DNA from: Lotus japonicus
Taxonomy: Eukaryota; Streptophyta; Magnoliopsida; Fabales; Fabaceae
Direction of reading: 5' to 3'
Length of the DNA stretch: 64,000 nucleotides
NCBI RefSeq assembly: GCF_012489685.1
Contig: NC_080043.1
Span: 64,907,920 to 64,971,919, forward strand
Positions 21,784-33,700 of this stretch are shown here, piece by piece. Positions within the stretch are counted from its first letter, which is position 1; each line of letters begins with the position of its first letter. The notes below the pieces were generated by a model. The model was given only the letters and a program-made list of their open reading frames with translations. It did no database searches and was not told where the DNA came from. A program made the translations under genes and the position numbers.

Positions 21784-24700
21784 GTTTTGAGTTTTGGAAT
21801 TCTGACGCCAGAATCTCTCTTAGAATTCTTCGGTGAACGTGCTGCAAAATCGGAATCGCGAAATTTTCATTTTCCCGCGATTTCACCTGCCTATAAATAG
21901 CTCGAAAAAGCAAAAATCTCTCCATTTCACCCATTCAAGGCCGCGAGTTTGAGGGAGCTTGGGGGAGAAAAGATTTTCGCGAAAACTTGACTGATCTTCG
22001 TGCAGTTCGTCCCTACTTCGAGGTACCGAGCTAACTAACACGATTCTTACCTCTGATTACTGTTTCTTCTGCGTTTCTGAAGTCGTTTCTATGCTCACAG
22101 TTTTGAGCTTTTTGTAAAATTGTCCGATTTCTCTGATTGCTTTGTTGGGGTTTGTTCCCTAGGTTCCCAAGAGCCTAAAACCTCTGTCAATAATCGCTGA
22201 TTGTGATCCAGTTGTCAAGGATCTGAAAAACTGATTCAAAACCCTTTTTGTCTCACATTTCAAAACTTTATTGTCGAAAAGCTGTAATCTGACTTCGTGC
22301 CTTTAGGATTTGTTGTCACGGACGACATAAGGATCAATGCTGTCAAATTTGTTTTCCGAACTGATAACTTTGAGGTTTCGAGCCTTTATTTTGGACCAAA
22401 ATGCCCTTGGATAGCCGTATTTCGACCCGATTGTCCGAAAATTGTTCTGACAGTTTCTGTGCCTTAGATTTACCCTAAAACTACCTTGTAAACAGATTTG
22501 ATATAAGAAAAAGAGCCGAAGCTCTTTTTCCTTAAGGGTCGTGGGCTATTCCTTTAGGGGGGGAGTTTTTCGTTTTCGAAAACTTGTCTTTTCGTACCCG
22601 ATGGTCGTATTCTGAAGCTTTAATGCTTTGTCTATCGTTTATGTGTTGTATTGTGATCGATCTAATCGATATTGTTTGGTTTCTGCTTTGTTTTCTCCGA
22701 GGTTCAGTTGAAGGAACTTTGGAAGGTTCAGAGCACTTGAGTGAAGGAGCTTGTGATTTCGAAGCTGGATCAGCTCGAGGTTAGGGCAACTTACATATTA
22801 GCTATGATTGCATGATAGGCGTCGATAAATTCGATCTATGTTTTATTTGATGTTGTTTATAATGATGAGTTGATGTTATGATGCTTTTCCATAACTTGTG
22901 ATGTTGAGATATTGTTGGATTGTGCGTTTTGACGCGATTTCAGAGTGGGGAACCTCTGAACTGGTTAAAGTTGGTGTTTCGGGTTGGATGAACAACCCTA
23001 GGCAAGTCCAAATGTGGGGTTTGAGACTTAGCCATATGTTGGAATTCTTAGACTTTCCCCGGAAAAAGTATTTTGGGTGGTTGATCTTTGAGAACTTAGA
23101 ATGATAGAGCTTTGATAAATTAAAGACTTGGGAAACTTAGACTTTGAGAAATAAACTCATAACCTGACTAATGTGAATTGAAATCATTTTTATTAACGTT
23201 TAAGCATAGGAAAACTGAAGGGGAAAAATATTTAAGAAAGACGGGGAAAAGTCGACTTTTGTTGTGGGTTTTGGTATTGGGGAAAGCCACTGAGGTGAGC
23301 TAAGGTGATGATTGAAAGTCACCGAGTGCTTTACGTACTCTTGTTGTTGGGGTTGTGTTGTATTGACCGACACTAATCCCTTGGGTTCTCTTGTTGTTGG
23401 AGCTGTGTTGTATTGACCGACACTTAGCGCTCTTGTGGTTTGGGCTGTGTTGTATTGACCGACACTAGACCCTTGTGTACTATTGTGGTGGGAGTTGTGT
23501 TGTATTGACCGACACTAACTCCGAGTCGTGTTGTATTGACCGACACTGACTCTGGCTTTGGTCGTGGGATCTATTGTGGTGGGAGTTGTGTTGTATTGAC
23601 CGACACTTACTCCGAGTTGTGTTGTATTGACCGACACTAACTCTTGGGTTGTTTTGAGATTGGGTTTGAGCTAAATGCTTGTGTGGTGAGGACGATTTGA
23701 TGTTTGGCTAACCATATTGCATCAATCGGGTGAATAACGGGAATGGTTCACCTGTGCATCTCATGGTGAATAACGGGAATGGTTCACCAATGTGTTAATG
23801 ATGAATAACGAGAATGGTTCATCATACGGTGAATAACGGGAATGGTTCACCAAGGGTGAATAACGGGAATGGTTCACCAAGGATGAATAACGGGAATGGT
23901 TCATCCAGGATGAATAACGGGAATGGTTCATCCATAGTGAAGAACGGGAATGCTTCACTTGTGGCGAACGGGAACGCGTCACAATCCGGATCATGTTGAT
24001 TGCATTTCACGCATACATTCATTCTGACTGGGATTGCGTGCTGTTTGATTTATTGAAGCAATGTTATAGCCATAAGATGCTAGGATTATCTATATGTTTA
24101 TATGACAACATATGTATCTATACCCCATATCACATGTTGAGTATGTTGAGTGTATATCTACTTATTTCTGTGAGTTGACCCTAGCACCTTGGCTTTGTTT
24201 GTATGTTTGTGATTTGGCGGTCGGCCTGCTGCCAGATGTCGATGGCCGACTGGTTCTCAACGGTCTCTCCCTCGGGGGGGATCAGATATGAGCTGGTGGA
24301 TAGGGATGCCCCCACCGCTTGGGTGATCGATGTTGCTGGTCACCGAGCGACGTACAGGGGAAGGGTCATGGAGGACTGGACTGACGAGCGTGGACGTCTG
24401 ACGAAAGGAGTTCTACGACGCATGGAGCTGAGCTTCAACTTGCCAACTTCAGTTCGCTGTGGACTCGGTCATGTGAGCAGTTATGGGAGGGTAGGTTTAG
24501 GCAGGCGTCATATTTTGTGTAGAGCTCTGATTCGTCTTACTTTTGGGACAAGGTAGGTTCCCGATGCATGGCTTTCCGTGTGGTTCTCTTATTGAGGGAT
24601 CACAGTGAGTCAGTCGGACTGTAGGGGTCTTTGCTTAGGCCATTTTGAGGCCGACTTTCTCCTAGTGGGTTGTAATTATAAACTTTCTTACTCACACTTC

Positions 24701-24947
24701 TGGGTCTGTATATATTTGCCTGCGCGCACACTACTTTGGAGTCACTGCGAGTGCACATGACGGGATAGTGCAGCTGAGGCTGTACATGTGTATATTTGAT
24801 GTATATTGGTTAGTTTAGTGGTTGGGCTATGTCTTTATTCTCTATTGCTTTATTTAAAAGGGTTCATCGGAAAAAAAAAATTACCTGTTTTCCGCGTAGA
24901 GTTTATTTTTGGTTACTAAAGTGGCACCTGGAAATCGGGGTGTTACA
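21784..24947 (+). repeat. 3' LTR of G1, second part
   Basis: It resumes with the duplicated GTTTT (21784-21788) and runs to TGTTACA at 24947, where CATTT marks the G1 insertion site. It repeats the 5' LTR layout: TATA 21892, exon-like 22702-22779, seven-unit W-box hairpin array 23346-23641, second hairpin array 23728-23990. Confidence 0.93.
24203..24556 (+). CDS. LTR-encoded open frame in the G1 3' LTR (117 aa)
   Basis: This is the counterpart of 3822-4175 with a few substitutions (starting MFVIWRSACCQMSMADWF). It has the same internal deletion, so the deletion predates insertion of G1. Both copies remain open, which is weak support for coding since the copies are young. Confidence 0.4.
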   Translation: MFVIWRSACCQMSMADWFSTVSPSGGIRYELVDRDAPTAWVIDVAGHRATYRGRVMEDWTDERGRLTKGVLRRMELSFNLPTSVRCGLGHVSSYGRVGLGRRHILCRALIRLTFGTR

Positions 24948-24952
24948 CATTT

Positions 24953-25151
24953 GTTTCTGAATGGTTACTAATTCTAAATGGTTTGGTTTTGAGTAATTCC
25001 GCATGTTTTCGATGGTTGGTTAATTTTGAAGATTTTTGTAATAATGAACCTTTATAACTAATTGAGGTTAACTAATTGAACGATGAAAACTTTTTTACGA
25101 AAATTACGTTATTTGGTTACTGTGTAATACTCAAGAAATCGGGGCGTTACA
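24953..25151 (+). repeat. Right end of the old LTR-G
   Basis: AT-rich sequence ending GGTTACTGTGTAATACTC and then CGGGGCGTTACA, which resembles the final GTTACTAAAGTG to CGGGGTGTTACA of the other LTRs. It ends exactly where an RWP-RK reading frame on the minus strand breaks off. Confidence 0.6.
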
Positions 25152-25378
25152 AGGTGGGTCAAGCCAACATTCATATTCTTCGCCGCCTTAGTTATCTTCA
25201 CCCCAAAACGCTTCTTGATTTCCGCAAATTCCAACTTTCTTGAAGAACTCTTCACCCCTCTGACTCTGATGTTGCTGCTACTGGGTAACATTAACGCCAA
25301 TGGCATTGGCATCTTCTCTATAGCTTCTCCTCCTCCTCCATCTCTTTCTTCACAGTAACAATCCCAAACTAAATACCT
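25152..25378 (-). pseudogene. RWP-RK domain exon fragment (RKD/NIN-like), cut by LTR-G
   Basis: A minus-strand frame open from 25378 down to 25152 contains KVRG-like VRGVKSSSRK followed by LEFAEIKKRFGVKITKAA and NMNVGLTHL. This is the amino half of the RWP-RK DNA-binding domain of plant RKD and NIN-like transcription factors, where the domain normally goes on into the RWPxRK motif. Here the match ends exactly at the LTR-G boundary, so the RWPxRK part lies outside the window or is lost. The upstream part (YLVWDCYC) resembles the region before the domain in RKD proteins. It may be a disrupted gene or a fragment carried by the Mutator-like element ending at 26159. Called from remembered domain patterns, not a search. 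Confidence 0.6.
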
Positions 25379-26019
25379 TCACCACCAGAATCACCACCAC
25401 AGTGAACGCTGTGAGCAGGAAGAGCAACTTTGTGGGGTTTTTGTTCGTTGACCCCAAAATCTTCATTGAGAGGTGGGAGCTGCTGGTTAAAGTAACGGCT
25501 GGAATTTTCAAGATCGTCGAAGTCGTTGAAGGCAAGGTGGTTGCTTCAATTAACAGATCTGAACCCTTGTGCTCTGGTACGACACCATCAGATATGTCAC
25601 GCTTTCATTCCCTCGATGGTGGTTGCTGGTAGAACAAATGGATCTTGATGTTTCCTCTTCCAAGCTTCAATCTTCTCTCGATCTCACTCTCTCTTTGCAG
25701 AGGTGCTGTCTTGGAAAAAGAGGAAGGAAAGAGGTGGTGGCGCTGGTGTGGGCAAGGTTTTGTGGTAGGGGAAAGAGGAAGGGAAGAAAGGGGTGGCGGG
25801 TGGAATGCTAGTTGGTGGTTTAGCCTTTTAGGGATTTTATGGTTCACCGGATTAGGGATTATTAATTATTAGATTAGGTTTTATTTAGATTAGGGATTTT
25901 ATTTAGGTTAGGTTTTTTATTTTTTTATTTATGCTTTAATATAAGTTGGAATTAAAAAATAAAGTTTTATAATTTTTCAATTTAAAAAAAATTAAAAATG
26001 CCACGTGGAATTGCTGAGT
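25379..26019. other. Unclassified stretch with no confirmed gene
   Basis: Open frames on both strands between 25400 and 25870 show no domain I recognise. A plus-strand frame at 25402-25632 (FVDPKIFIERWELLVKVT) has codon-like composition but no start context. From 25880 on it is AT-rich. Possibly other exons or flanks of the RWP-RK fragment. Confidence 0.4.
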
Positions 26020-26159
26020 AGGATAAAATTGAAGTCTGGTAGTATTTGGCCTTAATTGAATTAAAAAAAATTCTTAGGGACCCAATTAGATGCAAAAAAA
26101 TTTCAGGCCCTGGAATTGATTCCCTTTACAATTTCAGTGGCCTTCTGATGTATTAAGCC
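26020..26159. repeat. One terminus of a Mutator-like element
   Basis: Read on the minus strand it starts GGCTTAATACATCAG and contains GGGTCC near 60-90 nt in. This is the same pattern as the inverted repeats of the elements at 26518-27965 and 29399-30092. The partner terminus is not in the window; it may lie to the left of position 1, since LTR-G and its nested elements were inserted between. Confidence 0.45.
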
Positions 26160-26508
26160 ATTAAACTATGGGTGCTAAAAAATTAAGTGTTGTCCCCTGA
26201 AACCGGAATAAACACAATTTAATAGGACCCTTTAATGGTTCTTTGTTTGCATCTAAATTTTGAGGTAACGTTGCCATGACAAATCCAATAAATGAATTGA
26301 ATGAAGAGTTAGGTAGAAAAAGAAGCTTGAGGTTGGGGTTTTATGTTTTTCTTAAACTGGATTTGGGTGGAATGAATTTGGGGGTTGAAGATGATGGGAA
26401 GGATATAGATGAGATTAATTTTTGGAGTAAGGGTAGAAGGGACAATTTGTTTGGTTGTGCAAGGTTACACAAAGCTATTTTTGTGCATATTAGATTTTCC
26501 CATTAACA
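26160..26508. other. Spacer with no recognised feature
   Basis: AT-rich sequence. A short open frame at 26276-26506 has no domain I recognise and is not called. Confidence 0.5.
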
Positions 26509-26517
26509 TATATAATA

Positions 26518-27965
26518 GGCTTAATCCTCAAATTAGTCAATGTCTTTGTCTCGTCGTCTGATCTAAGTCCCTCCCCGGAAAAATTTGTGTAAAAGGTCAT
26601 CATCAATGCAAAACGTTTGGAGTCAGGCTCCGGCGAGTGATGAAATGACATGATGACTATATTAATGAAGCTGATGTGGCATTACAAAAATAAAAAATTT
26701 TGAAAAATATTACACATCATATAATTAAGATAATTAAACCTATTTCGAATTCTAACCCAAATTTAACTAACCAATTTTAATTCCCCCTCAAACTTATCCT
26801 AATTCTCCTGAAAATAAAATAAAATTAAGAAAATTAAATTAAATTAACAACCCAAATTAACCCCAAATCCATAAATTCTTACCCAACCCAGAAATTCATC
26901 ATCCTCAACCTCAAATCCAACCCATACAAAAAAATCAACCCATAACCCAATCATTTCCATAACAGTGCCACTGCCTTCATATCCATCAACAAAAATCGAC
27001 TCATCATCACTTACTAGTCATCTTCAAGGCAACCAACCCACCACAAGAAAGTATTAGTATTCTTCTTAATGGATACACAGTTCAATGTAAATAATATTAC
27101 TTCAAATAAAAATTCCAAGCCACGAACAAAAAATGAACAAGAAAAATCAGAGCTCAGAACCCACCCACCATCATCACCAACCTCTCTCCACCAACACCCC
27201 CAATTCACCCTCCAGGACCCACCCCCAACACCAACCTCTCTCCACCCTCCACCATCAACCAATCAGTTATTCCACTTTATCAGAAAAATAACAAAATAAG
27301 GAAGCACAAATTTGGGAAAACTGCTATTTTTCTCTCCTCTGGCACTATTTCTTACTTTCGATCTCTTTGTTCCCAGGGGCCGTGACTCTGATTATGGGAT
27401 AACGCCTTCTCTGTCGCCTCCTCCTCTGCGTCCCCTGATGACGAAGTCATCCAGATCGTCCATGTCTACTCCAAGGAGATCAACAAGCGCGTGGTTGATG
27501 AGGCAGATCCAGATCTGCAAAACCCGCACACCCATGGTGGCTTGATGTGTTTCGGGGAAGAAAGAGGGTGTTGGGCCTGAATATGAAGAAGAAGATCGGG
27601 ATAGAAGAAGAAGAGGAAGAACAAATGAACCCTAATTTCAATTGATGCATTTGGGTTATTTTGGGGGGAATTATGATAAGTTTGAGGGGGAATTAAAATT
27701 GGTTAATTAAATTTGGGTTAGAATTAGAAATAAGTTTAATTATGTAAATTATATGATGTGTAATATTTTTTAAAAATTTTTAATGCCACGTCAGCTTCAT
27801 TAATACAATCATCATGCTATTTCATCACTCGTCGGAGGTCCAGGCTCCGGCGAGGACTGACTCCAAACGTTTTGCATTGATGAGGTCCTTTTCAACAAAT
27901 TTTTTCGGGAAGAGACTGAGATCAGACGGCGAGACAAAAACATGGACTAATTTAAGGATTAAGCC
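26518..27965. mobile_element. Non-autonomous Mutator-like element M1 (1448 bp)
   Basis: Terminal inverted repeats of about 285 bp start GGCTTAATCCT and match from 26518-26805 to 27675-27965 read backward. A perfect 9-bp direct repeat TATATAATA flanks it (26509-26517 and 27966-27974). Long inverted repeats with a 9-bp duplication are the Mutator-like signature. It has no transposase. The interior holds an A/C-rich stretch and a GC-rich part at 27370-27590 that may be a captured host fragment. Confidence 0.93.
27408..27588 (+). pseudogene. Possible captured gene fragment inside M1
   Basis: A plus-strand frame reads VASSSASP and then DDEVIQIVHVYSKEINKRV, DEADPDLQNPHTHGG, before a stop at about 27586. 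The composition is far more GC-rich than the rest of M1 and looks like coding DNA. No start codon or splice sites are evident and I do not recognise the parent gene. Elements of this kind carrying host fragments are called Pack-MULEs. Confidence 0.35.
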
Positions 27966-27974
27966 TATATAATA

Positions 27975-29389
27975 TTTCATTCTCATGACAAGAGCAGGCT
28001 GAAATCCAATCCAAGTATTAATTAATTGAATTCGTCTTCCATTACAAAAAAGTATAGCAATTTTTTTTTAGGAGAGACTAAGCCCAAAGAGACTACAAAC
28101 GAACCGACCTCGGGTAGGACACACCCGTTGCATCAAAGACTAATAAATTCCTAAAGCTAGGAGGAGGAGCTTCATGGACATGGATGCAAAGTATAGCAAT
28201 TTAAATCTGAGTGGCAAGATCATGGTATCATATCTTACTCTCCCTCTCAGCAGGCACCACGCTACAGAACACTCAGGCCACAGGGGCTCTACTTTTTTTT
28301 TTTTTTTGAATTCTCATGAAAAAAATATTAGTACGAAATTCGTGTGTTATTTGGAATTTTTATTTTTTAGCTCAAATTTTTTGTTAATCAAATCTTATTA
28401 ATGATGAGCTGAAAGGAATTGATTATTGTTTTTAAAAAACTTGTTTTTAAAAAACTTGTTTCGTTGAGATTTTTACAACAAATAGTTTTCAAAACTGTTT
28501 CCTATTTTAGCCCTACACGCAGGGCTATGTGGATTATAAAGGCCATGCAAGACACCACCACATAAATGCGACTAATGAGATGTCAAACGTAGATAAGGGG
28601 TAATAGAACCTTGTGTGGTTCCAAGCAAGATAAGGGGGAGATGGTTAAATAATAATGTGATAATTTGGTTCACATGCATCATAAAATGTGCAGGTAGGAT
28701 AAGGAGTAGGAACGTACGACAACTTCCACCTGAAACCCGGGACATGCATCCGGTGTGGATGCCCGAGATACTTGAGGTGACACGTAAGACCATGACTGGC
28801 AGTGTAAATGAAACGCTGAGAAAGTATTCATGACTCGGTAAAGAAAGTGGACCATGAGTTGGTGCCTATGTTCCTGAGTGACGTTCCGAAGGTGACAGGC
28901 TCTGTGTAGACAATGAGCCCAGCATACATATGTGATGTGTATTGGATGTTGCCGGGGCATGCATTGCATAATTGCATCTAATTTGTGATTGATTATATGT
29001 TGACTGATTGAATGATGATTTTTGTGTGATCGTGGAATAACTAATAGGCTAGTAGTCCAAATGGGACTCATGGTATAAGCCTATTTATCACCCATGTTGG
29101 TAGCTCACTCTCTCCCGCTTATTTTTTTCAGATACAGGCTGGGATTGGGAAGAGTCAAGTTCAAGTCATGCCAAAGCTATTAAGCCATGGTAGCTGTCGG
29201 TGAGTAGAAAAGCACGGAGTGAAGACATTAGAGATTAGTGTATGGTATAATCATGTGATCCATATAATGTAAAGTAGATTGACAAACAAAAGGTGAATGT
29301 TTGTAATGTGAAAGGAAGCAGAACTGAGTGTGTAGAAGTGCACGAGAGAGAGAGACTTGATGTATGTAAGCGTTGAAAAGAAAAAGTTT
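27975..29389. other. Unclassified, repeat-like region
   Basis: No gene supported. AGTATAGCAATTT occurs twice (28049 and 28190). There is a T15 run near 28293. From about 28560 to 29240 the GC-richer sequence with many short direct motifs looks like a decayed LTR, but I could not find its ends. The minus-strand open frame at 28679-29071 shows no domain. Confidence 0.4.
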
Positions 29390-29398
29390 TAAAAAGTT

Positions 29399-30092
29399 GG
29401 CTTAAATATAGTTGAGGTCCCTAGCATTGTAAGAGGAATCAGTCTAGGTCCCTAGAAAAATTTTCTTTTAAATGTCATCCCTCCAAAAAAAATTTGCATC
29501 AAATTGAGTCTAGAGTGTTTTTAAGTCTTATGTGACACAAATTTTGTCTGCCATTTTGCTTAAGAAAATTTTGAGGTTATGCGTGGTGCCTTGGTTTTTT
29601 GGTTGATTATGTAAACATTTAATTATTGATGTTAGTGCTGTTTGATTATAGGATTTATGCTTACTTGCTCATGTTGTATGTTCTTCTATACTAATTTGAT
29701 TCGTACACAAAAACCACATCTTTCCTTCTCTGTTTTTATTTGTATTTTTTTACAGCTTCTTTTTCTTTTCCACTCCGTCTTTACCTCAATCTGGCTCTCA
29801 TTGTCATCCATCTTCCACTTACTCATCATCCTTTTTACTCATCCATTACTGAGTTTTTATCTCAGCTAGAAGCAGAAAAATAAATCATTAATAATTATTA
29901 AGTAATTAAAATAAATAGGAATGTCATGTGGTAATGATGAGTGAGCAAAATCGTGCCACATAAGGCTTAAAAACACTATGGACCCAATTTGATGCAAATT
30001 TTTTTTGGAGGGATGACATTTAAAAGAAAAAATTTCCAAGGACCAAGACTGATTCCTCTTATAATGTTAGGGACCTCAACCATATTTAAGCC
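29399..30092. mobile_element. Non-autonomous Mutator-like element M2 (694 bp)
   Basis: Inverted repeats of about 145 bp begin GGCTTAAATATAGTTGAGG (29399) and are matched in reverse from 30092. A 9-bp direct repeat TAAAAAGTT flanks it (29390-29398 and 30093-30101). The inner 400 bp is AT-rich with no transposase. The terminus is of a type abundant in legume genomes. Confidence 0.93.
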
Positions 30093-30101
30093 TAAAAAGT
30101 T

Positions 30102-30276
30102 TGTGTTTGAAGTGGTCACCACACTTCTCAATGAAAATTTATCATGAAAATAGGAAATGAAAATTAAAGTTACAAATGAAGGTGTTTTTTTAAGTAATTT
30201 GTTGATCTTCTAAATCTGTCATAGAGAAATGTGAAACACATTAAAATAAAGGTGTTGAAGGATTTTTAAATCTACA
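30102..30276. other. Spacer with no recognised feature
   Basis: AT-rich sequence between M2 and the LTR of element D. It ends CTACA, which would be the left copy of the D target duplication. Confidence 0.5.
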
Positions 30277-30759
30277 TGTTCCTGATATAAACCCTAAGAT
30301 CTAAATAGATGACCAAAAGACTTAGAGTGTTATTCCAGTGTGTAAAAGATAATCTACATAGAAGGGGGAAGTCTTCCTTTTATAGCAGGTCGACCTCTGA
30401 ACCCTAATCGACGTACTTATTACAATTGACCAATCATGCCCGTTAATGGGGCGTAATCACTACCGTGTCGGTTGACTTGCGGATCAATCCCGTCCATCAA
30501 GGAAGCCCTTCATCACCTGGTCGACTGACTTTGTGCCAGGATGTGTTGGTCAGCAACAGTCATGACCTTTGACCAAGCGCGTGATCAACGGTCGATTTGC
30601 TTCCTCATCAATGGTTGGATGTTTTCATAGTGGAGTGAACTTTTACATTAGTCTTCTAGCATGTAAGCCCAAACTGCACCTATCCAGCCCAAACTTCGGA
30701 GGGCAGCCTGGGCTTCCGGTAGGGACCTGACCATCCAGTACAAATTCCATGGCAGTACA
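30277..30759 (-). repeat. LTR of element D, left copy (483 bp)
   Basis: On the minus strand it begins TGTACTGCC and ends CAGGAACA. The first 196 bp match 45585-45780 with about half a dozen substitutions. A minus-strand TATA (CTATAAAAGG, 30376-30385) supports the orientation. The purine tract for this end is at 30760-30767. Confidence 0.85.
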
Positions 30760-33700
30760 CAGCCCCCCAAGGCTTGTGGCTAAATGCTTTAGCCGTAAAA
30801 GCCTTAAGAGAGCTTCTGTGTGCCACAGTTAAATGTCTTGTGACCTCTTCCGTTGCGTCCTCTTACGGTGTAGCTTCTCGTGGTCATCCTTACTGTCTGC
30901 TTTAGCGGTCAGCTACCTCCCTTCACAGTCAGTCTTTTATCTCCTAGTGTATGCATAGTGTGAGACCCAGAATTTCAGACTTGGATTAAATAATTATTTT
31001 TCCAATTCACGCATAGGAACAGTGTGCGCGTGAAAGGACCCTGTGCAGGATTTTTCTGTTTTGGGATAACTTATTGAAGAAGAAAGTTGAGGATAAGACT
31101 AATAATAGTACTAAAGTCTCTATAGGTTATAGTGCGAGCCCTATTCACTTCTGCCTTAGAGCGAAAGCGTTAGTAAAGGGTTAATCTGCTCTTAAAGCAT
31201 TGTAGAAACGAAATTCAAAAATCTTCAGAGGAATATAAGAATTTCTCTTATTCCTTTCCATGACAATTGTTTCGACACGAAACCCTGGAATGTACGAACG
31301 ATCGATTCCAATTCTCGGAAGTTTCCCGATAGCTCAAGAACCTTAAATAAATTGTCGATGAAGAATTTTTCTATTCGGAGCTTCAAACGAAGATTCCACA
31401 TGTGCGTTTCGATTTCTTTCGATGTTTCCAATCTTTCTTCATAAGGAAGTTTCTCCATCTGACGACAATTGCAAAAAGTAGTTCTGCGGCATTTTTGAAG
31501 CAGACTGCGTCCAAGCCATTTTCTCATTTAAAATGAACCCGGAGCAAGTATCAACCTTTTTGTGGAATGATACTTAGCTTAGTTGCATAATATGACAACG
31601 TCATATTTGTTCTAATGATCTAACAATTATTCTTTAGCTTAATTCTTACTCATTTCTTGGTTCATGGATTATTTTAATTTGCTTAAAGTGATCAAAATTT
31701 ATATTTTACTATTTCATTAAACTCCTCATAATTTTTAGGATAATAATATATCACCTTCATATTTTTCTCTTGACTCTTAGAGCTAAAATCTTCAGTGTCT
31801 AAATTAATTCGTACCCTTTTCAAAAATAATTCGTACCCAGTTTGTAAAATATCTTCTCCAACCTTATCCCTCCATGTCACTCTTACTCACCATCCTTATC
31901 ACCCACCCTCGACATCTCTCTCCCAATCTTTTCCTTCACGCCTTTTTTTTCCTTCTTCTGCAGCAGAGTCACCACTCACGCTCACTCTTTCATTCTCTAT
32001 ATTTTGTTTTTTTCGTTTCTTTCTCTCATACATCAGCATCTTCTTCTTTTCATTTCCTGTTCTTTCCCGTTGCTTTCCTTTCTTCTTCAGCACAGTACCT
32101 CACCAACATCACCTCCGTTTCCTCCTTGTGCAGCACCCACGCACACCACTCTTCTCCCATCATCACCAATATCTTCTTCTTCTTTTCTCCTCCTCCTTAT
32201 TTCTCCCAAGTTGCAGTACCCACACCAACACCTACACCATGTTCATGCTTCTTCTTCCCTATCAACCATGAAACCACCACCTTCACTTCCTTCTCCCATG
32301 AGCAAGCCGTCACCACTCTTCTCTCCATGGACCTGAATCACGAGCTCCTCTCCTTGGCTGCGGCACCATCATGTCTTCTTCTTTCTTCCTCACGAAGCCA
32401 CCACCGATGGCCACCCACAACACCATCATGGACGCACGACATGAACCACCACCATGGATCATTTTCTCCACCTAAAACAGAGCAGCAGCCATCACCACAA
32501 GCTTCTTTCTCCATGGCCACAAACGAGAACGCCGCGACCACCACCTCACCATCACACAAGCCACACCGCCACGTACCTCCTTCCACGCGAGCCACCACCT
32601 CTTCAAGTTCAAGGTCGCAAGCAACAACCACCAACCGAGAGCACCATGGCGAGCTCCATGAATAAGAACAGAGGAAGCAAGACGTGAAAACAGAGCATAA
32701 TGACGCGCCGACGTCGCCGATGTCGCAAACTTCGACCTTCGATTCTGGTGTCCTCAGGCCTCCGTTCACAGCGAGCTTAGTACCGTTGGAACCCTTGCGC
32801 AGCCCCACAACAGAACCCATATTCCGGATCATCGTTCCGTCGCCGTCGACCGCCGCCGCTACCGCCTTCGGGAGCTTTTTCCAGTCCACTCCGTCGACCA
32901 ATGACCCCGACGACCACCGTCAACCTTCGGCTGAACTTTCTGGGCAAACCGTCGACTCTTTGGTGAAACAGACAGCGTCGTTGAGTTCCTGGCCGCGAAA
33001 GGATGAAGGAACACCCTTCCTTTGTGTCTCCGGTGATAGTTCCTCTGTCGACCCCCGTCAGCCACGACTTTCTCCGGCGACTCTTCGCCGACAAGTTTCT
33101 TAAACTTGATTTTCGGTATGAATAACGAAAGCACTATGCACTGAAGCTACAAAATGGAAGGAAGCGAGCTGATCAAGATGTGATTGATTTGGAGGTGCAA
33201 CCTAGGAAGGAAAACGCCGAAGGCGATGGCAACTTACTTACTAGCTATTGCTTTGTAGGCGTCGATAACTTCGACTTGTTTATTGTTTATGCTTATGATT
33301 GTTTGAGCTGAACTGTAAAATGTTTTCTGGAGGCTTCGGCCGAGTGAACTGATTGAGACGTGTGTTTCCGTTTTCTGGGGCTTCGGCCGACATTGGTGAT
33401 TGAGTTTATTTATCGCATTGATTGCTATTGATTGATTCATATGTTATACTTGCTAAATGGATAATCATAGGCTATGTGCATACTTGTGCACATGATTTGT
33501 TGGATTATATTGATTATATTGTGCAATTATACGAATATTTGAGGAACGTCAGAGTGTGGGGAAACGGGTAGTCATGCCATACTCATGATGAGATTTTGGA
33601 AAGTTTGACGGGACGAACCAAAGTTCGAACCCTTATTATTGTTTACTGGATCGAGACCTTCTCTGGGAATTATTTGGTATTATGGGATCTTTTGAAACTT

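Larger units (their letters stand above)
852..24947 (+). mobile_element. G1: Ty3/gypsy chromovirus (Tekay/Del-like) carrying a nested Sirevirus
   Basis: Both LTRs start TGTAAGACC and end TGTTACA. The element is flanked by the 5-bp direct repeat CATTT (847-851 and 24948-24952). Internal order is PBS, gag with two zinc knuckles, protease, RT, RNase H, integrase, chromodomain remnant and purine tract, which is the Ty3/gypsy order. The C-terminal chromodomain places it among chromoviruses; Tekay/Del is my assignment by resemblance. A 12,062-bp copia element plus a 5-bp duplication interrupts the 3' LTR. Without that insertion G1 is about 12.0 kb. Pol is broken in four places, so this copy is not autonomous. 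Confidence 0.93.

Noticed and set aside
28679..29071. 130-codon minus-strand open frame
   Set aside because: No start context or domain; surrounding sequence looks like decayed repeat.
31874..32665. 263-codon plus-strand open frame, and other long frames at 32338-33103, in LTR A
   Set aside because: They lie in a pyrimidine-rich part of a solo LTR, open on both strands through composition, with Ser/His/Pro runs and no domain.
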